Below the pieces are notes generated by a model, which worked only from the letters and a program-made list of their open reading frames with translations, did not search any database and had not been told where the DNA came from. This document shows, piece by piece, positions 1 through 9,307 of a DNA stretch of 64,000 nucleotides (its first letter is position 1; each line of letters begins with the position of its first letter). Origin of the DNA: Poriferisulfidus sp965116525 (GTDB lineage: Bacteria; Pseudomonadota; Gammaproteobacteria; Poriferisulfidales; Poriferisulfidaceae); contig OZ220694.1 in NCBI GenBank assembly GCA_965116525.1, positions 1 to 64,000 on the forward strand. The letters run 5' to 3'. The position numbers were made by a program, and so were the translations under genes.

Positions 1-648
1 GGGGAAATGCAGGCCCGCATGGAGAAAACCCGCGAGGCGCTGCAGGCCAAGAGCGGGCAACTGGAGGCAAGGGAGGAGGATCTGGCCGGTGCGCAAACCG
101 CGTTGGCCGAGCAGCAGACCCAGTTGATGAACATCCAGGAGGAACACGCGCGGGTGCAGACCGAGATGCGGGAAAGCCAGACCGTCAGCGCGGAGCGGGA
201 AGAGGAACTGCTTGAAGTGCAGGAGCAGTTGGCGCAGATGCAGGACGAAAGCGTGCTGCGCGAGCAGATGTACGTGGAGGTCGAGAAACAGCAGCGGCAG
301 ACCCGCGAAGAATTGGAACTCTTGCAGAAGGAGTACGAACAGATGGGCGAGAAGTACGCGGCTCTGTCCAAGCCGGCCCGCAGCCCTTTGGGCAAGGTGG
401 TGGCTGCTGTTCGCTACCGGAAGGTCGAAGGGCAGCCGTCCTATATGTTCAAGCCTCCGGACGCCCCGAAGTTCGAGCCCATCGGAGAAGAGGAAATGCA
501 CCAGGTTCTGTCGGGGCTCAAGCAGGAGCACGGCGACAAGCTGTTCGTCCGGATCGTGATTCCGATGGACAGCAACCTGACCTACCAGGAAGGCTGGCAG
601 TTCTCGCTGGATTTACTGAGACGCTACGATTATTATTATGCGGATTAG
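1..648 (+). CDS. Coiled-coil protein of unknown function (5' end outside window)
   Basis: The reading frame is open from base 1, so the protein probably begins outside the window; the first ATG inside is at 7. About the first 115 visible residues are rich in Glu, Gln, Arg and Lys in a heptad-like pattern, as in a long coiled coil. The last ~90 residues are a compact region containing FVRIVIPMD and ending YDYYYAD, which I do not recognise. There is no signal peptide or membrane segment in the visible part. It precedes the Gld-type ABC genes by 130 bases on the same strand, so a shared role is possible but not shown. The stop lies inside a small stem-loop. Function is unknown. Confidence 0.75.
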   Translation, partial: GEMQARMEKTREALQAKSGQLEAREEDLAGAQTALAEQQTQLMNIQEEHARVQTEMRESQTVSAEREEELLEVQEQLAQMQDESVLREQMYVEVEKQQRQTREELELLQKEYEQMGEKYAALSKPARSPLGKVVAAVRYRKVEGQPSYMFKPPDAPKFEPIGEEEMHQVLSGLKQEHGDKLFVRIVIPMDSNLTYQEGWQFSLDLLRRYDYYYAD

Positions 649-660
649 CAATTATCCGCA
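639..660 (+). other. Stem-loop over the stop codon of the first gene
   Basis: TGCGGAT (639-645) pairs with ATCCGCA (654-660) around an 8-base loop that holds the TAG stop. No T-run follows, so it is a poor intrinsic terminator; it may protect the mRNA end or be chance. Confidence 0.3.
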
Positions 661-694
661 GGGCTTGATTGTGCGGGGGATGACCGGATCCCGC

Positions 695-723
695 TTGAAA
701 CGGCAGACACAATCCCCATGTTA
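695..723 (+). promoter_or_regulatory. Possible sigma-70 promoter for the ABC operon
   Basis: TTGAAA (695-700) is followed after 17 bases by CATGTT (718-723), a weak -10 match. It lies in the 130-base gap before the ABC ATPase gene. Recognition is by eye only. Confidence 0.2.
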
Positions 724-778
724 ACTGGCATGTCCTGAAACAACCCAATACTCGATAGGGAAGCAGAGGAAAATTCAG

Positions 779-1705
779 ATGTCCGGATCAGTTGTGGTCG
801 AGAATCTGGTCAAGATTTATGGCGACCTGCATGCCGTCGATGACTTGAGCTTCGAGGTCGGGCCCGGCGAGGTCCTGGGTTTTCTCGGCCCGAACGGTGC
901 CGGGAAGTCCACGACCATGAAGATGATCACTGGCTTTCTTCCGCCGACTTCCGGGCGGGTGTCGGTCTGCGGGCATCCGGTGGCCACGAAGCCGCAGGAG
1001 GCCAAGAAATGTCTGGGTTACCTGCCGGAAGGCGCACCGGCGTACAGCGAGATGACCCCATGGCAGTTCCTGAATTTCGTGGCGGACATCCGGCGCCCGG
1101 AAAACCGCCGCGGCCGGCTGGACTGGGTGATCGGACAACTGGGGCTGGAGCCCGTTCTGCACCGCCCGGTCGACACGCTGTCGAAAGGCTACCGCCGCCG
1201 GGTCGGCCTGGCACAGGCCATGCTGCACGACCCGCGGGTACTGATCATGGACGAGCCAACCGACGGGCTGGACCCCAACCAGAAACGCCAGGTGCGCGAC
1301 TTCATCAATGAGATGGCGCACGACAAGACCATCATCATCTCGACGCATATCCTCGAAGAGGTCGAGGCCATCTGCACCCGGGCCATCATCGTCTCCGAAG
1401 GCAAGATCCTGGTTGACGAACCCCCCGGGGAGTTGCGATGCCGATCCCGGTACTACAACGCGGTCACGATTCAGGCGCAATTGAAGGAGTCGGTGCGTGC
1501 CGCCCTCGGGGAGCTTGAGGATGTCGCGGTGGTGGAGCCGGAACGCAACCAAGGCCTGACCTTGATCCCCCGACCTGGCTGCATGCTGGAGGACGCGGTC
1601 CGCGACGTCCTGCTGCGGCATAACCTGAAGGAGGTCCCGCTGCACATCCAGGCGGGGCGGCTGGACGACGTGTTCCACACCCTGACCCATAACGTCCATG
1701 AATAA
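779..1705 (+). CDS. ABC transporter ATP-binding protein, Gld/NatA type
   Basis: Cytoplasmic ATPase subunit of an ABC exporter-like system, 308 residues. Visible are Walker A GPNGAGKST (~38-46), a signature region LSKGYRRR (~134), Walker B VLIMDEPTDGLD (~153) and the switch histidine in STHILEEV (~188). The ~90 residues after the ATPase core are typical of the longer CcmA/GldA-like subfamily. The ATG at 779 has an AGAGGA ribosome site at 765-770. Its stop overlaps the permease start by 8 bases, and the auxiliary and DUF4340 genes follow. GldA in Bacteroidetes belongs to this family and is linked to gliding; the substrate here is unknown. Confidence 0.93.
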   Translation: MSGSVVVENLVKIYGDLHAVDDLSFEVGPGEVLGFLGPNGAGKSTTMKMITGFLPPTSGRVSVCGHPVATKPQEAKKCLGYLPEGAPAYSEMTPWQFLNFVADIRRPENRRGRLDWVIGQLGLEPVLHRPVDTLSKGYRRRVGLAQAMLHDPRVLIMDEPTDGLDPNQKRQVRDFINEMAHDKTIIISTHILEEVEAICTRAIIVSEGKILVDEPPGELRCRSRYYNAVTIQAQLKESVRAALGELEDVAVVEPERNQGLTLIPRPGCMLEDAVRDVLLRHNLKEVPLHIQAGRLDDVFHTLTHNVHE

Positions 1706-2432
1706 CTTGCTGGCGATCTTGCGGCGGGAACTGGTCGGCTATTTTCAGACGCCGGTCGCCTATGTCTTCATCATGATCTTCCTCCTGCTGTCCGGAGCAC
1801 TGAGCTTCTACCTGGGGAATTTCTACGAACGCGAGCAAGCGGACTTGGGCGCGTTCTTCACGTTTCATCCGTGGTTGTACCTGTTCCTGGTCCCGGCCAT
1901 TTCCATGCGCCTGTGGGCGGAGGAACGGAAGACCGGAAGCATCGAATTGCTGATTACGCTTCCGGTGACCGTGTTCGAGGCCGTCCTCGGGAAGTTCTTG
2001 GCCGCCTGGATCTTCACCGGCATCGCGCTGCTGCTGACGTTCCCGATCTGGCTCACGGTCAATTACCTGGGCGACCCGGACAACGGGATCATCCTGGGAG
2101 CCTACTTTGGCAGTTTCCTGATGGCGGGCGGCTTCATGGCGATTGGCGCATGCATTTCCGCGACCACGCGCAACCAGGTCGTGGCGTTTATCCTCAGCCT
2201 CGTGACCTGCTTCCTCTTCCTGTTGAGCGGATTTCCCTTGGTGTTGGACTTCTTCCAGTTGTGGCTGCCGCAGCCGGTCGTCGACACCATCGCGTCGCTC
2301 AGCTTTCTCACCCATTTCTCCTCGATCAACAAGGGCGTGATTGATCTGCGGGATCTGTCCTATTTCGTGATCCTGATCGCGGCCTGGCTATACGCCAACA
2401 TGATCGTGGTTCGGGCCCGCAAGGCGGCATGA
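1698..2432 (+). CDS. ABC transporter permease, GldF type (ABC-2 family)
   Basis: Integral membrane subunit of 244 residues with about six hydrophobic segments, starting with YVFIMIFLLLSGALSFYLG near residue 18. It is an ABC-2 type permease of the GldF group. The conserved stretch RLWAEERKTGSIELL (~72-86) is characteristic of these permeases. It overlaps the ATPase gene upstream and shares an ATGA junction with the auxiliary gene downstream, so the three products are very likely made together. Substrate is unknown; gliding is not implied, because the gene set is also found in non-gliding proteobacteria. Confidence 0.9.
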   Translation: MNNLLAILRRELVGYFQTPVAYVFIMIFLLLSGALSFYLGNFYEREQADLGAFFTFHPWLYLFLVPAISMRLWAEERKTGSIELLITLPVTVFEAVLGKFLAAWIFTGIALLLTFPIWLTVNYLGDPDNGIILGAYFGSFLMAGGFMAIGACISATTRNQVVAFILSLVTCFLFLLSGFPLVLDFFQLWLPQPVVDTIASLSFLTHFSSINKGVIDLRDLSYFVILIAAWLYANMIVVRARKAA

Positions 2433-4312
2433 ACAATCCGGACAACAAGACCTATACGGCGGCAGGTCTGAGCCTGCTGGCCGTGCTGTTCGTCTCGGGC
2501 ATCATGCTGAGCAATCTGACCTTGGACAACATGAGGCTGGATCTAACCGAACAGAAGCTCTACACCATGAGCGAGGGGACCCTGAAGGTTCTCGACAACA
2601 TCCAGCAGCCGATCAACCTGTACTTGTTTTTCTCGGATCGGGCCAGTTCGGAAAATGCCCACCTGCGGAACTACGCGCGAAGGGTCCGGGAATTGCTGGA
2701 AGAGTACACGCATTACGCGGACGGTCGATTGATCCTGCATGTGGTCGATCCGGCCCCGTACTCGGAAGAGGAAGACCGGGCGACGGAATTCAACCTGCAA
2801 TCGGTCCCGGTGCAGGGCGGCGACAAGCTGTACTTCGGCCTGGTCGGCACGAACGTGGTGGATGACGTCGAGGTTATCCAATTCTTCCAGCCGGATCGGG
2901 AAGCGTTCCTCGAGTACGACATCAGTCAGTTGGTCTATGCCCTGACGAACCCGACGAAGCCCGTGGTGGGAATACTGACCAGCCTGCAGGTGTTCGGGGG
3001 CTTTGACCTGGCGAGCCAGCAATCGACGCCCGAATGGGCCATACTTGATCAGATCGGGCAACTGTTCGAGACCCGCCAGATCGACATCGAGTCCGGGGTG
3101 ATCGACCCGGACATTCGCATCCTGATGCTGATTCACCCGAAAGGGCTGTCCGAGAAAATGCTGTATGCGGTGGATCAGTTCCTGATGCGCGGAGGGCGTC
3201 TGATGCTGTTCGTCGACCCCTACGCGGACAAGGATCCCATGTTCCAGGATGCCAGCAACCCTCCGGAGTCCGGGGGGATTCAGGCATCCGAGATCCAAAG
3301 GCTGCTGGCTGCCTGGGGGCTTGAGGTCGACATGGACGCGATTGTGGCCGACCGTGCCTTGGCCCTGCCGGTGCAAAGCCCGAAGGTCCAGCGCCCGATC
3401 CGCCATGTCTCGTTTATCGGGCTTGATGAGAAGGGGATCAACCGAGATAACCTGATTTCCGCCCAGCTGTCCCGGGTCACGTTCGGGTTCCCGGGTCAGA
3501 TCAGGAAGACGGATGCGTTCAAGGGTGAATTCGAGCCGTTGCTCTTCACCTCGGAAGATTCCGGCGAGATTCCCAAGCCGCGCTACCGGCACCTTCCGGA
3601 TCCGACCGCCTTGCTGGAATGGTTCGAACCCGGAGGCGTTCCCTTGACCTTGGCCGCTTGGGTCCGGCTGCAGCCGCAAAGCATGTATCCGTCAGGTCCC
3701 CCCGAAGGAGCGGAAGCGCCCGCGGATGGCCACCTGGCCGAAGCACGGGAAACGCTCGACGCGATCGTGGTCGCGGACGCAGACATGTTGTCCGACACCC
3801 TGTGGGCACGGGTGCAGAACTTTTTCGGACAGAGAATCGTGCAAGCCTGGGCCAGCAATGGCGATTTCGTGACCAACGCGCTGGAGAGCCTGGCTGGCAG
3901 TGGCGACCTGATCGGTTTGCGTGGCCGCTCGGAATTCTCGCGGCCGTTCCATGTGGTCGAGCAATTGCGCCGCCAGGCGGAACAGCGGTTCCATGCCAAA
4001 GAGGAAGAACTCCAGAAGCGGTTGCAGGAGGCGGAAGAGAACATCAGTCGGATTCAGCAACTGAGGCAGGCGGGAGAGCAGAGCCTGCTGACGGAACAGC
4101 AGCGTGCGGAAATCGAGGCTTTCCAGCAGGAGCGGTTGCGGGTACGGCGTGAATTGCGCTCGGTCCGACACGAACTGGATCGGGATATCGAGCACTTGGG
4201 TTCTATCCTGCGCCTGATCAACATCTGGCTGGTTCCGGTGCTCATCACTATGGCTGCAGTCGGCTTGTGGCTCTTCCAACGTCGGCGCCGCGCCCGGAAG
4301 GTGGCCTCATGA
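2429..4312 (+). CDS. GldG-like ABC transporter auxiliary protein
   Basis: A 627-residue protein anchored by a hydrophobic helix near the N-terminus (~15-30) and another near the C-terminus (~598-618). The large domain between them is expected in the periplasm. It carries the extracytoplasmic auxiliary domain seen in GldG-type proteins (MSEGTLKVLDNI near 47; GGRLMLFVDPYAD near 253). A coiled-coil stretch rich in Glu, Gln and Arg lies at about 510-585, just before the last membrane helix. It overlaps the permease gene by 4 bases and the next gene by 4 bases. Family assignment is firm; substrate and physiological role are unknown. Confidence 0.88.
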   Translation: MNNPDNKTYTAAGLSLLAVLFVSGIMLSNLTLDNMRLDLTEQKLYTMSEGTLKVLDNIQQPINLYLFFSDRASSENAHLRNYARRVRELLEEYTHYADGRLILHVVDPAPYSEEEDRATEFNLQSVPVQGGDKLYFGLVGTNVVDDVEVIQFFQPDREAFLEYDISQLVYALTNPTKPVVGILTSLQVFGGFDLASQQSTPEWAILDQIGQLFETRQIDIESGVIDPDIRILMLIHPKGLSEKMLYAVDQFLMRGGRLMLFVDPYADKDPMFQDASNPPESGGIQASEIQRLLAAWGLEVDMDAIVADRALALPVQSPKVQRPIRHVSFIGLDEKGINRDNLISAQLSRVTFGFPGQIRKTDAFKGEFEPLLFTSEDSGEIPKPRYRHLPDPTALLEWFEPGGVPLTLAAWVRLQPQSMYPSGPPEGAEAPADGHLAEARETLDAIVVADADMLSDTLWARVQNFFGQRIVQAWASNGDFVTNALESLAGSGDLIGLRGRSEFSRPFHVVEQLRRQAEQRFHAKEEELQKRLQEAEENISRIQQLRQAGEQSLLTEQQRAEIEAFQQERLRVRRELRSVRHELDRDIEHLGSILRLINIWLVPVLITMAAVGLWLFQRRRRARKVAS

Positions 4313-5325
4313 ACCGCCGCGAGTTGAGCGTTCTGGCGGTCCTGACTGGGATCGTGCTGCTGTTGACGGCCGTGATGTACAACGTCCGTTATCAGTCCGG
4401 CGATCAGGAATACATGGGGACTCTGTGGCTCGGGGATCTCGACATCAACTCTATCTCCCGAATTGACCTTACCGGTCCTGGGAATATGCCGCTGGTTGCT
4501 CTGGAACGCCGCCCGGAGGGGTGGGGCGTAGTGCAGCGCCAGTACTACCCCGCGAACGTCGGGGCCATCCGCAGTTTCCTGTTGGATCTGTCGGAAGCAA
4601 AGCTCCTTGAGCGCAAGACCAGTGACCCGGCGCAACATGCACAGTTGGGTCTGGGCAGCATCGATCGGTTGGATGCGCTAGGGCAGCTGGTTACGCTTCA
4701 CTTCGCGGACAGCACCCGGGCGGTCCGTATCGGCACAAGCCCGGAAGGGCGCAATGCTACCTATGTGCGGGACGCTGATGACGATCAGGGCTGGCTCGTG
4801 GACCGGGACTTCACGATCCCGGAGGAGCCGCGGCGCTGGCTCGATCCGGATCTGCTGGACATCGGGATGGAGCAGGTGTCTCGCATGGAAGTCGTACACC
4901 CGGACGGCGAAAGGATTGAAGGGCAACGCGCGGAAGAGGTCGGGGACGTGAGATTCATCGTGCTCAACCTTCCGGAAGGCGCGATGCTGAAAAGCGAATA
5001 TGCACTTAGCCGAATGGCCAGTGCCATCACCAGCCTGTCGCTGGAGGATGTCATGCCGGCATCCCAAGCCGAGGTCTACCTGGAGGATGCGCCCCGGGCC
5101 AGATACGAGTTTTATCAAGGTTACAGCCTAGAGGCATACCTGTTTTCCGTGGACGTGGAACGGTATGCACGCTTTGTGGTGCATTTGGGAGAGGGCATGA
5201 GCGATGAGGACCGTGCCCAGGCGGAACTGCTTGCCCGCCATCTCGAGGACTGGGCATTTCGGATTCCATCCTTCGCGTACAGCAGCATGGCGCTGCGCTG
5301 GTCCGATATCCTTGAGGGAGATTGA
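4309..5325 (+). CDS. DUF4340 domain protein
   Basis: A 338-residue protein with one N-terminal membrane helix (VLAVLTGIVLLLTAVMYNV) and a long extracytoplasmic part matching the DUF4340 pattern (ISRIDLTG, GWGVVQRQYYPANV, SFLLDLSEAKLLERKTSDP). I chose the ATG at 4309 because it overlaps the GldG-like stop (ATGA) and is followed directly by the membrane helix; an in-frame ATG at 4267 would lie deep in the upstream gene. DUF4340 proteins commonly follow GldF/GldG genes, so it is probably a fourth component of the same envelope system. Function unknown. Confidence 0.87.
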   Translation: MNRRELSVLAVLTGIVLLLTAVMYNVRYQSGDQEYMGTLWLGDLDINSISRIDLTGPGNMPLVALERRPEGWGVVQRQYYPANVGAIRSFLLDLSEAKLLERKTSDPAQHAQLGLGSIDRLDALGQLVTLHFADSTRAVRIGTSPEGRNATYVRDADDDQGWLVDRDFTIPEEPRRWLDPDLLDIGMEQVSRMEVVHPDGERIEGQRAEEVGDVRFIVLNLPEGAMLKSEYALSRMASAITSLSLEDVMPASQAEVYLEDAPRARYEFYQGYSLEAYLFSVDVERYARFVVHLGEGMSDEDRAQAELLARHLEDWAFRIPSFAYSSMALRWSDILEGD

Positions 5326-5338
5326 GACCCCGAGTAAT

Positions 5339-6298
5339 CTAGTCGACTTTTGCCAGGTATTTTTCGGCGTCCAACGCCGCCATGCATCCGGTTCCGGCGG
5401 AAGTCACGGCCTGACGGTAGATTTTATCCATGACGTCGCCGGCGGCGAAGACGCCGGGGCAGCTGGTTTCGGTCGCGTTGCCGCTCAGACCGCTGGCGAC
5501 AGAGAGATAGCCATCCTCGGACATGTCGAGTTGCCCCTTGAAGAGATTCGTGTTGGGGTCGTGGCCGATGGCGATGAAGACGCCTTGAACCTCCACTTCT
5601 TGAGTCGAATCCTCGCAGGTGCTCCGCAGCCGGACGCCGGTGACGGCGGTGCCGTCGCCAAGCACTTCTTCCAGCACGTGACTCCAGGCAATGCGCACGA
5701 CGCCGCTTTCCTCCAGTTCGAACAGCTGCTTCTGCAGGATCTTGTCGGCACGCAATTCGTCGCGGCGGTGTACCAGGGTGACGGATGAGGCCAGCTTGCT
5801 CAGATAGATCGCTTCTTCAACCGCGGTGTTGCCCCCGCCGATGACGGCGACCGGTTGACCCTTGAAGAAAAATCCATCACACGTGGCGCAGGCGGAGACG
5901 CCCTTGCCCTTGTAGGCTTCTTCCGAAGGCAGGCCAAGGTAGCGCGCGGTTGCCCCGGTGGCGATGATCAGTGACTGGCAGGTGTACTCGCCGTTCCCGC
6001 CGGTGAGGCGGAACGGGCGCTGCGAGAGGTCGGCTTCGGTGATGTGGTCGAATTCCACGGGCACGTTGTAGCGTTCGATGTGCTGTTGCATCCGGGCCAT
6101 CAGGTCCGGACCTTGTAGACCTTCGACATCACCGGGCCAGTTGTCGACATCGGTGGTCAGCATCAGCTGGCCTCCTTGCTCCATGCCGGTGACCAGGAGA
6201 AGGTCCAGGTTTGCCCGGGCGGCGTAGATGGCAGCCGTGTAGCCTGCCGGACCAGACCCGAGGATAATCAGTTCGCGCGGTTGGGGGTTCTCGGGCAT
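5339..6298 (-). CDS. trxB: Thioredoxin reductase
   Basis: A 319-residue FAD enzyme that passes electrons from NADPH to thioredoxin in the cytoplasm. Visible are the FAD site GSGPAGYTAAIYAA (~14), the redox-active CATC (~138), the NADPH site GGGNTAVEEA (~155) and the C-terminal FAD motif VFAAGDVMDK (~285). Length is normal for bacterial TrxB. It is convergent with the DUF4340 gene and divergent from ftsK, with a 67-base gap between the two starts. Confidence 0.97.
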   Translation of the reverse strand: MPENPQPRELIILGSGPAGYTAAIYAARANLDLLLVTGMEQGGQLMLTTDVDNWPGDVEGLQGPDLMARMQQHIERYNVPVEFDHITEADLSQRPFRLTGGNGEYTCQSLIIATGATARYLGLPSEEAYKGKGVSACATCDGFFFKGQPVAVIGGGNTAVEEAIYLSKLASSVTLVHRRDELRADKILQKQLFELEESGVVRIAWSHVLEEVLGDGTAVTGVRLRSTCEDSTQEVEVQGVFIAIGHDPNTNLFKGQLDMSEDGYLSVASGLSGNATETSCPGVFAAGDVMDKIYRQAVTSAGTGCMAALDAEKYLAKVD

Positions 6299-6314
6299 GC
6301 AGCCATTTTACCAA

Positions 6315-6341
6315 TTACCGGCAAACACCTTATCCTATAAT
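6315..6341 (+). promoter_or_regulatory. Possible sigma-70 promoter for ftsK
   Basis: A consensus -10 TATAAT lies at 6336-6341 in the trxB/ftsK divergent gap. The best -35 match is TTACCG (6315-6320) at a short 15-base spacing. The -10 is persuasive, the -35 is not. Confidence 0.35.
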
Positions 6342-6365
6342 TGAGCAAGCATCTCCGTTCACATT

Positions 6366-8669
6366 TTGAAGAAGAAAACCCCCCAGCGCGCGAAAAAGCA
6401 GGATTCGCAGTCTCCTCGCGTGTCTCCGGTGTTCCGCGAGGGCGCGCTGCTCGTCTTCACGGCGCTGGCCGCCTACCTGCTGGTCGCACTGATTACCTAC
6501 CACCCAGACGACCCGAGTTGGCTGGATACCGGGGACGGAGAAGTCCGGAATGCGGCCGGGAAGGTCGGGGCGATCATCGCTGACCTGCTCCTGCATCTTC
6601 TGGGCTACATCGCATATCTGGTTCCGTTCATGCTGGGGTACCACGGCTGGCTGCTGTACAGCCAGAGGGCGATTCCGGGGGAGGAGGGGAAATCTGCCTG
6701 GGGGCTGACCGCGATGCGGTGGGGTGGGTTTTTCGCGACGCTGATGGCGGCTTGTTCCTTGATCGGGATCTACTTGCTGGCGCCGGGGCTGCCGGTCGGG
6801 AGTGGAGGACTGATCGGCCGAGGGGTCGCAGGTGGGTTCGTTGCAGTATTCAGCGAGGTTGGCGCAACAGTCCTGCTGCTGGCTCTGCTGGGCGTCGGGA
6901 TCACTTTGTGGACGAGTCTTTCGTGGTTGAAGATCGTGGACCTGACCGGCAAGCTGGCCTGGGAATCAGGTGCCGCAGTCGTCGCGGGAGCCCGGTGGGT
7001 GCAGGAGTATTTTTCCGGGCGCCAGGACCGCCAGCAGCGGGAACAGAAACGGAAACGGGCCAAGGAGAGAAGGGCGACCAAGAGCCCTACCCGGATCGAG
7101 CCGAAGATCCAGATCGAGGCCGATGCCCGGAGAGAAGCCAAGGAACGGCAGATTTCCCTTCTGCCCGCCAGCAGCGCCAAGGAAAAACCTCCCCTCGACC
7201 TTCTGGACGAGCCTGTAGGGGAGAGTACGGGGTATTCTGAAGAGGCTCTCAGTAATATGTCGAAACAGATTGAAATAACAATGGAAGAATTCAAGGTCGA
7301 TGTGACAGTTGTGGCGGCGACTCCCGGCCCGATCGTGACGCGTTTTGATCTTGAGCCGGCTCCGGGAGTGAGAGGCAGCAAGATCAGCGGTTACGCGAAG
7401 GACTTGGCGCGCTCGCTGTCGGTGGTCAGCGTCCGCGTGGAAGAGGTGGTTGAGGGGAAATCGGTCATTGGCCTCGAAGTGCCGAACGAAGATCGGGAAA
7501 TGGTCATGGCCAGCGAGATCTTGCGCTCGGCCGCGTTCAACCAGTCTTCGTCCCTGTTGACGCTGGCGTTGGGGAAAAGCATCAATGGCGAGCCGATAGT
7601 CTGCGATCTGGCGAAAATGCCGCATTTGCTGGTTGCCGGCACGACTGGCTCCGGAAAATCGGTGGCGATCAACACCATGATTACGAGTTTGCTGTACAAG
7701 GCCCTGCCGCAGGACCTGCGGCTGATCCTGATCGACCCGAAGATGCTGGAGCTCGCCATTTACGAGGGAATTCCCCATTTGCTGACCCCGGTGGTCACCA
7801 ATATGGGGCAAGCGGCCCAAGCCCTGCTGTGGTGCGTGAGCCAGATGGAGAAGCGCTACACGGTCATGTCGAGGCTGGGCGTGCGCAACCTGAATGGCTA
7901 CAACCGAAAAGTCGAAGAAGCGGGCAAGAACAAGGAACCCATTCCGGATCCGACCTACGAGAACCTCGGCGAGGGAGAGGAGGCGCCACCACTGGAACAT
8001 CTACCCCACATTGTGGTCGTCATCGATGAATTTGCGGACATGATGATGGTCGCCGGGAAAAAGGTCGAGGACTACATCATCCGCCTTGCCCAGAAGGCCC
8101 GAGCTGCCGGCATCCACCTGATTCTTGCCACGCAGCGCCCGACGCGAGAGGTGATCACCGGCTTGATCAAATCGAACATCCCCGCCCGCATCTCTTTCCG
8201 GGTTGCCTCGCAGGTCGATTCGCGCACGATCCTGGATCAGGGCGGAGCGGAACAACTGCTGGGGCATGGGGACATGCTGTTCCTGGACTCGGGCGAGACG
8301 CTACCCAAGCGGGTCCATGGTGCATTCATTTCGGATGACGAGGTTCGCCAGGTGGTCAAGCACTTGCGCGAACATGGCGGCGAGCCCGACTATCTGGAGG
8401 AGGTGACTCAGAAAGGCACATCCGTTTCGATTCCGGGGCTGACCGAAGAAAATGACGAAGAGGGTGCGGAGGATCCGCTGTATCAGGCGGCGATCGATAT
8501 CGTTCGTCGGGACCGGAAGGCCTCCGTCTCCTATCTGCAACGGCGCCTCAAGGTCGGCTACAACCGTGCGGCCCGGATGATCGAGGAAATGGAAGAAGCG
8601 GAGATTGTCGGGGCGATACAGCCGGGAGGTGCCCGCGAGGTCCTTCTGCCTCCCCTAGACGAATCCTGA
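6366..8669 (+). CDS. ftsK: DNA translocase FtsK (short form)
   Basis: Septum-anchored ATP-driven DNA pump that moves chromosome ends to the dif site during division; 767 residues. About four membrane helices fill residues ~20-190, followed by a short basic linker rich in Lys, Arg and Glu, much shorter than the E. coli linker. The motor domain has Walker A GTTGSGKS (~425) and Walker B HIVVVIDEFADMM (~545). A C-terminal winged-helix gamma domain starts near 705 (SVSYLQRRLKVGYNRAARM). The start is taken as TTG at 6366, since no ATG or GTG opens the frame earlier and the next residues are the usual basic N-terminus. The stop overlaps lolA by one base. Confidence 0.95.
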   Translation: MKKKTPQRAKKQDSQSPRVSPVFREGALLVFTALAAYLLVALITYHPDDPSWLDTGDGEVRNAAGKVGAIIADLLLHLLGYIAYLVPFMLGYHGWLLYSQRAIPGEEGKSAWGLTAMRWGGFFATLMAACSLIGIYLLAPGLPVGSGGLIGRGVAGGFVAVFSEVGATVLLLALLGVGITLWTSLSWLKIVDLTGKLAWESGAAVVAGARWVQEYFSGRQDRQQREQKRKRAKERRATKSPTRIEPKIQIEADARREAKERQISLLPASSAKEKPPLDLLDEPVGESTGYSEEALSNMSKQIEITMEEFKVDVTVVAATPGPIVTRFDLEPAPGVRGSKISGYAKDLARSLSVVSVRVEEVVEGKSVIGLEVPNEDREMVMASEILRSAAFNQSSSLLTLALGKSINGEPIVCDLAKMPHLLVAGTTGSGKSVAINTMITSLLYKALPQDLRLILIDPKMLELAIYEGIPHLLTPVVTNMGQAAQALLWCVSQMEKRYTVMSRLGVRNLNGYNRKVEEAGKNKEPIPDPTYENLGEGEEAPPLEHLPHIVVVIDEFADMMMVAGKKVEDYIIRLAQKARAAGIHLILATQRPTREVITGLIKSNIPARISFRVASQVDSRTILDQGGAEQLLGHGDMLFLDSGETLPKRVHGAFISDDEVRQVVKHLREHGGEPDYLEEVTQKGTSVSIPGLTEENDEEGAEDPLYQAAIDIVRRDRKASVSYLQRRLKVGYNRAARMIEEMEEAEIVGAIQPGGAREVLLPPLDES

Positions 8670-9307
8670 TGGCGTCTCCGGCAGCTCGAGTTCTGATGCT
8701 GGCTTGCCTGCTTGGGCCGGCCGCGACCCAGGGTACGCAAACGAGCCCGGAGGCCGAACTTGACCGATTTTTCGAGCAAACCCAGTCTTTGACGGCGTTC
8801 TTTCAGCAGGAGGTGTGGTCGGCGGATGGAACCCTGTTGTCTTCCGGGCACGGCGACATGAGCCTGCTGCGGCCGAATTTCATGCGCTGGAACTACCGGG
8901 AACCCGAACCTCTGGTGCTGGTTTCGGATGGCGTCGATTTCTGGTCCTACGATCCCGTGCTCGAACAGGCCACGGTCACGCGGGTGGAGGAGGCCATGGA
9001 TGACACGCCACTCTCGGCCCTGCTCGGCTCGCGGGTTTTGGAGGATCTGTTCGCCGTCAAGCATGCCCGGCATCAGGAGGGGGTCGACTGGGTCGTATTG
9101 CAGTCCCGGGCAGGGGCTGCACGACCGGTTGAATTGCTGATCGGTTTGCGCTCGGGCGTGCTGGAGAGGCTGCATTTCGTGGACCAGTTCGGGCAAGAGG
9201 TTCAGGTGCGATTCGAGAAGGTGCAGATGAACCCGCCCTTGCAGCCTGAATTCTTTTCCTATCATCCGCCGCGCGGCACGGATATTCTCGGTACGCCCAC
9301 TCGATGA
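8669..9307 (+). CDS. lolA: Outer-membrane lipoprotein carrier protein LolA
   Basis: Periplasmic chaperone that ferries lipoproteins from LolCDE to the outer membrane; 212 residues including a signal peptide of about 22 residues (ARVLMLACLLGPAAT). The family pattern is clear: SLTAFFQQEV near the mature N-terminus, LLRPNFMRWNYREPEPLVL (~70) and SDGVDFWSYDPVLEQATV. The ATG shares one base with the ftsK stop, and the gene's stop overlaps the rarA start by 4 bases. The ftsK-lolA-rarA order is classic for gammaproteobacteria. Confidence 0.95.
   Translation: MASPAARVLMLACLLGPAATQGTQTSPEAELDRFFEQTQSLTAFFQQEVWSADGTLLSSGHGDMSLLRPNFMRWNYREPEPLVLVSDGVDFWSYDPVLEQATVTRVEEAMDDTPLSALLGSRVLEDLFAVKHARHQEGVDWVVLQSRAGAARPVELLIGLRSGVLERLHFVDQFGQEVQVRFEKVQMNPPLQPEFFSYHPPRGTDILGTPTR

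Noticed and set aside
1464..2315. Minus-strand frame of 283 residues
   Set aside because: It lies opposite the ABC permease; Arg/Gln/Asp-rich shadow without motifs.
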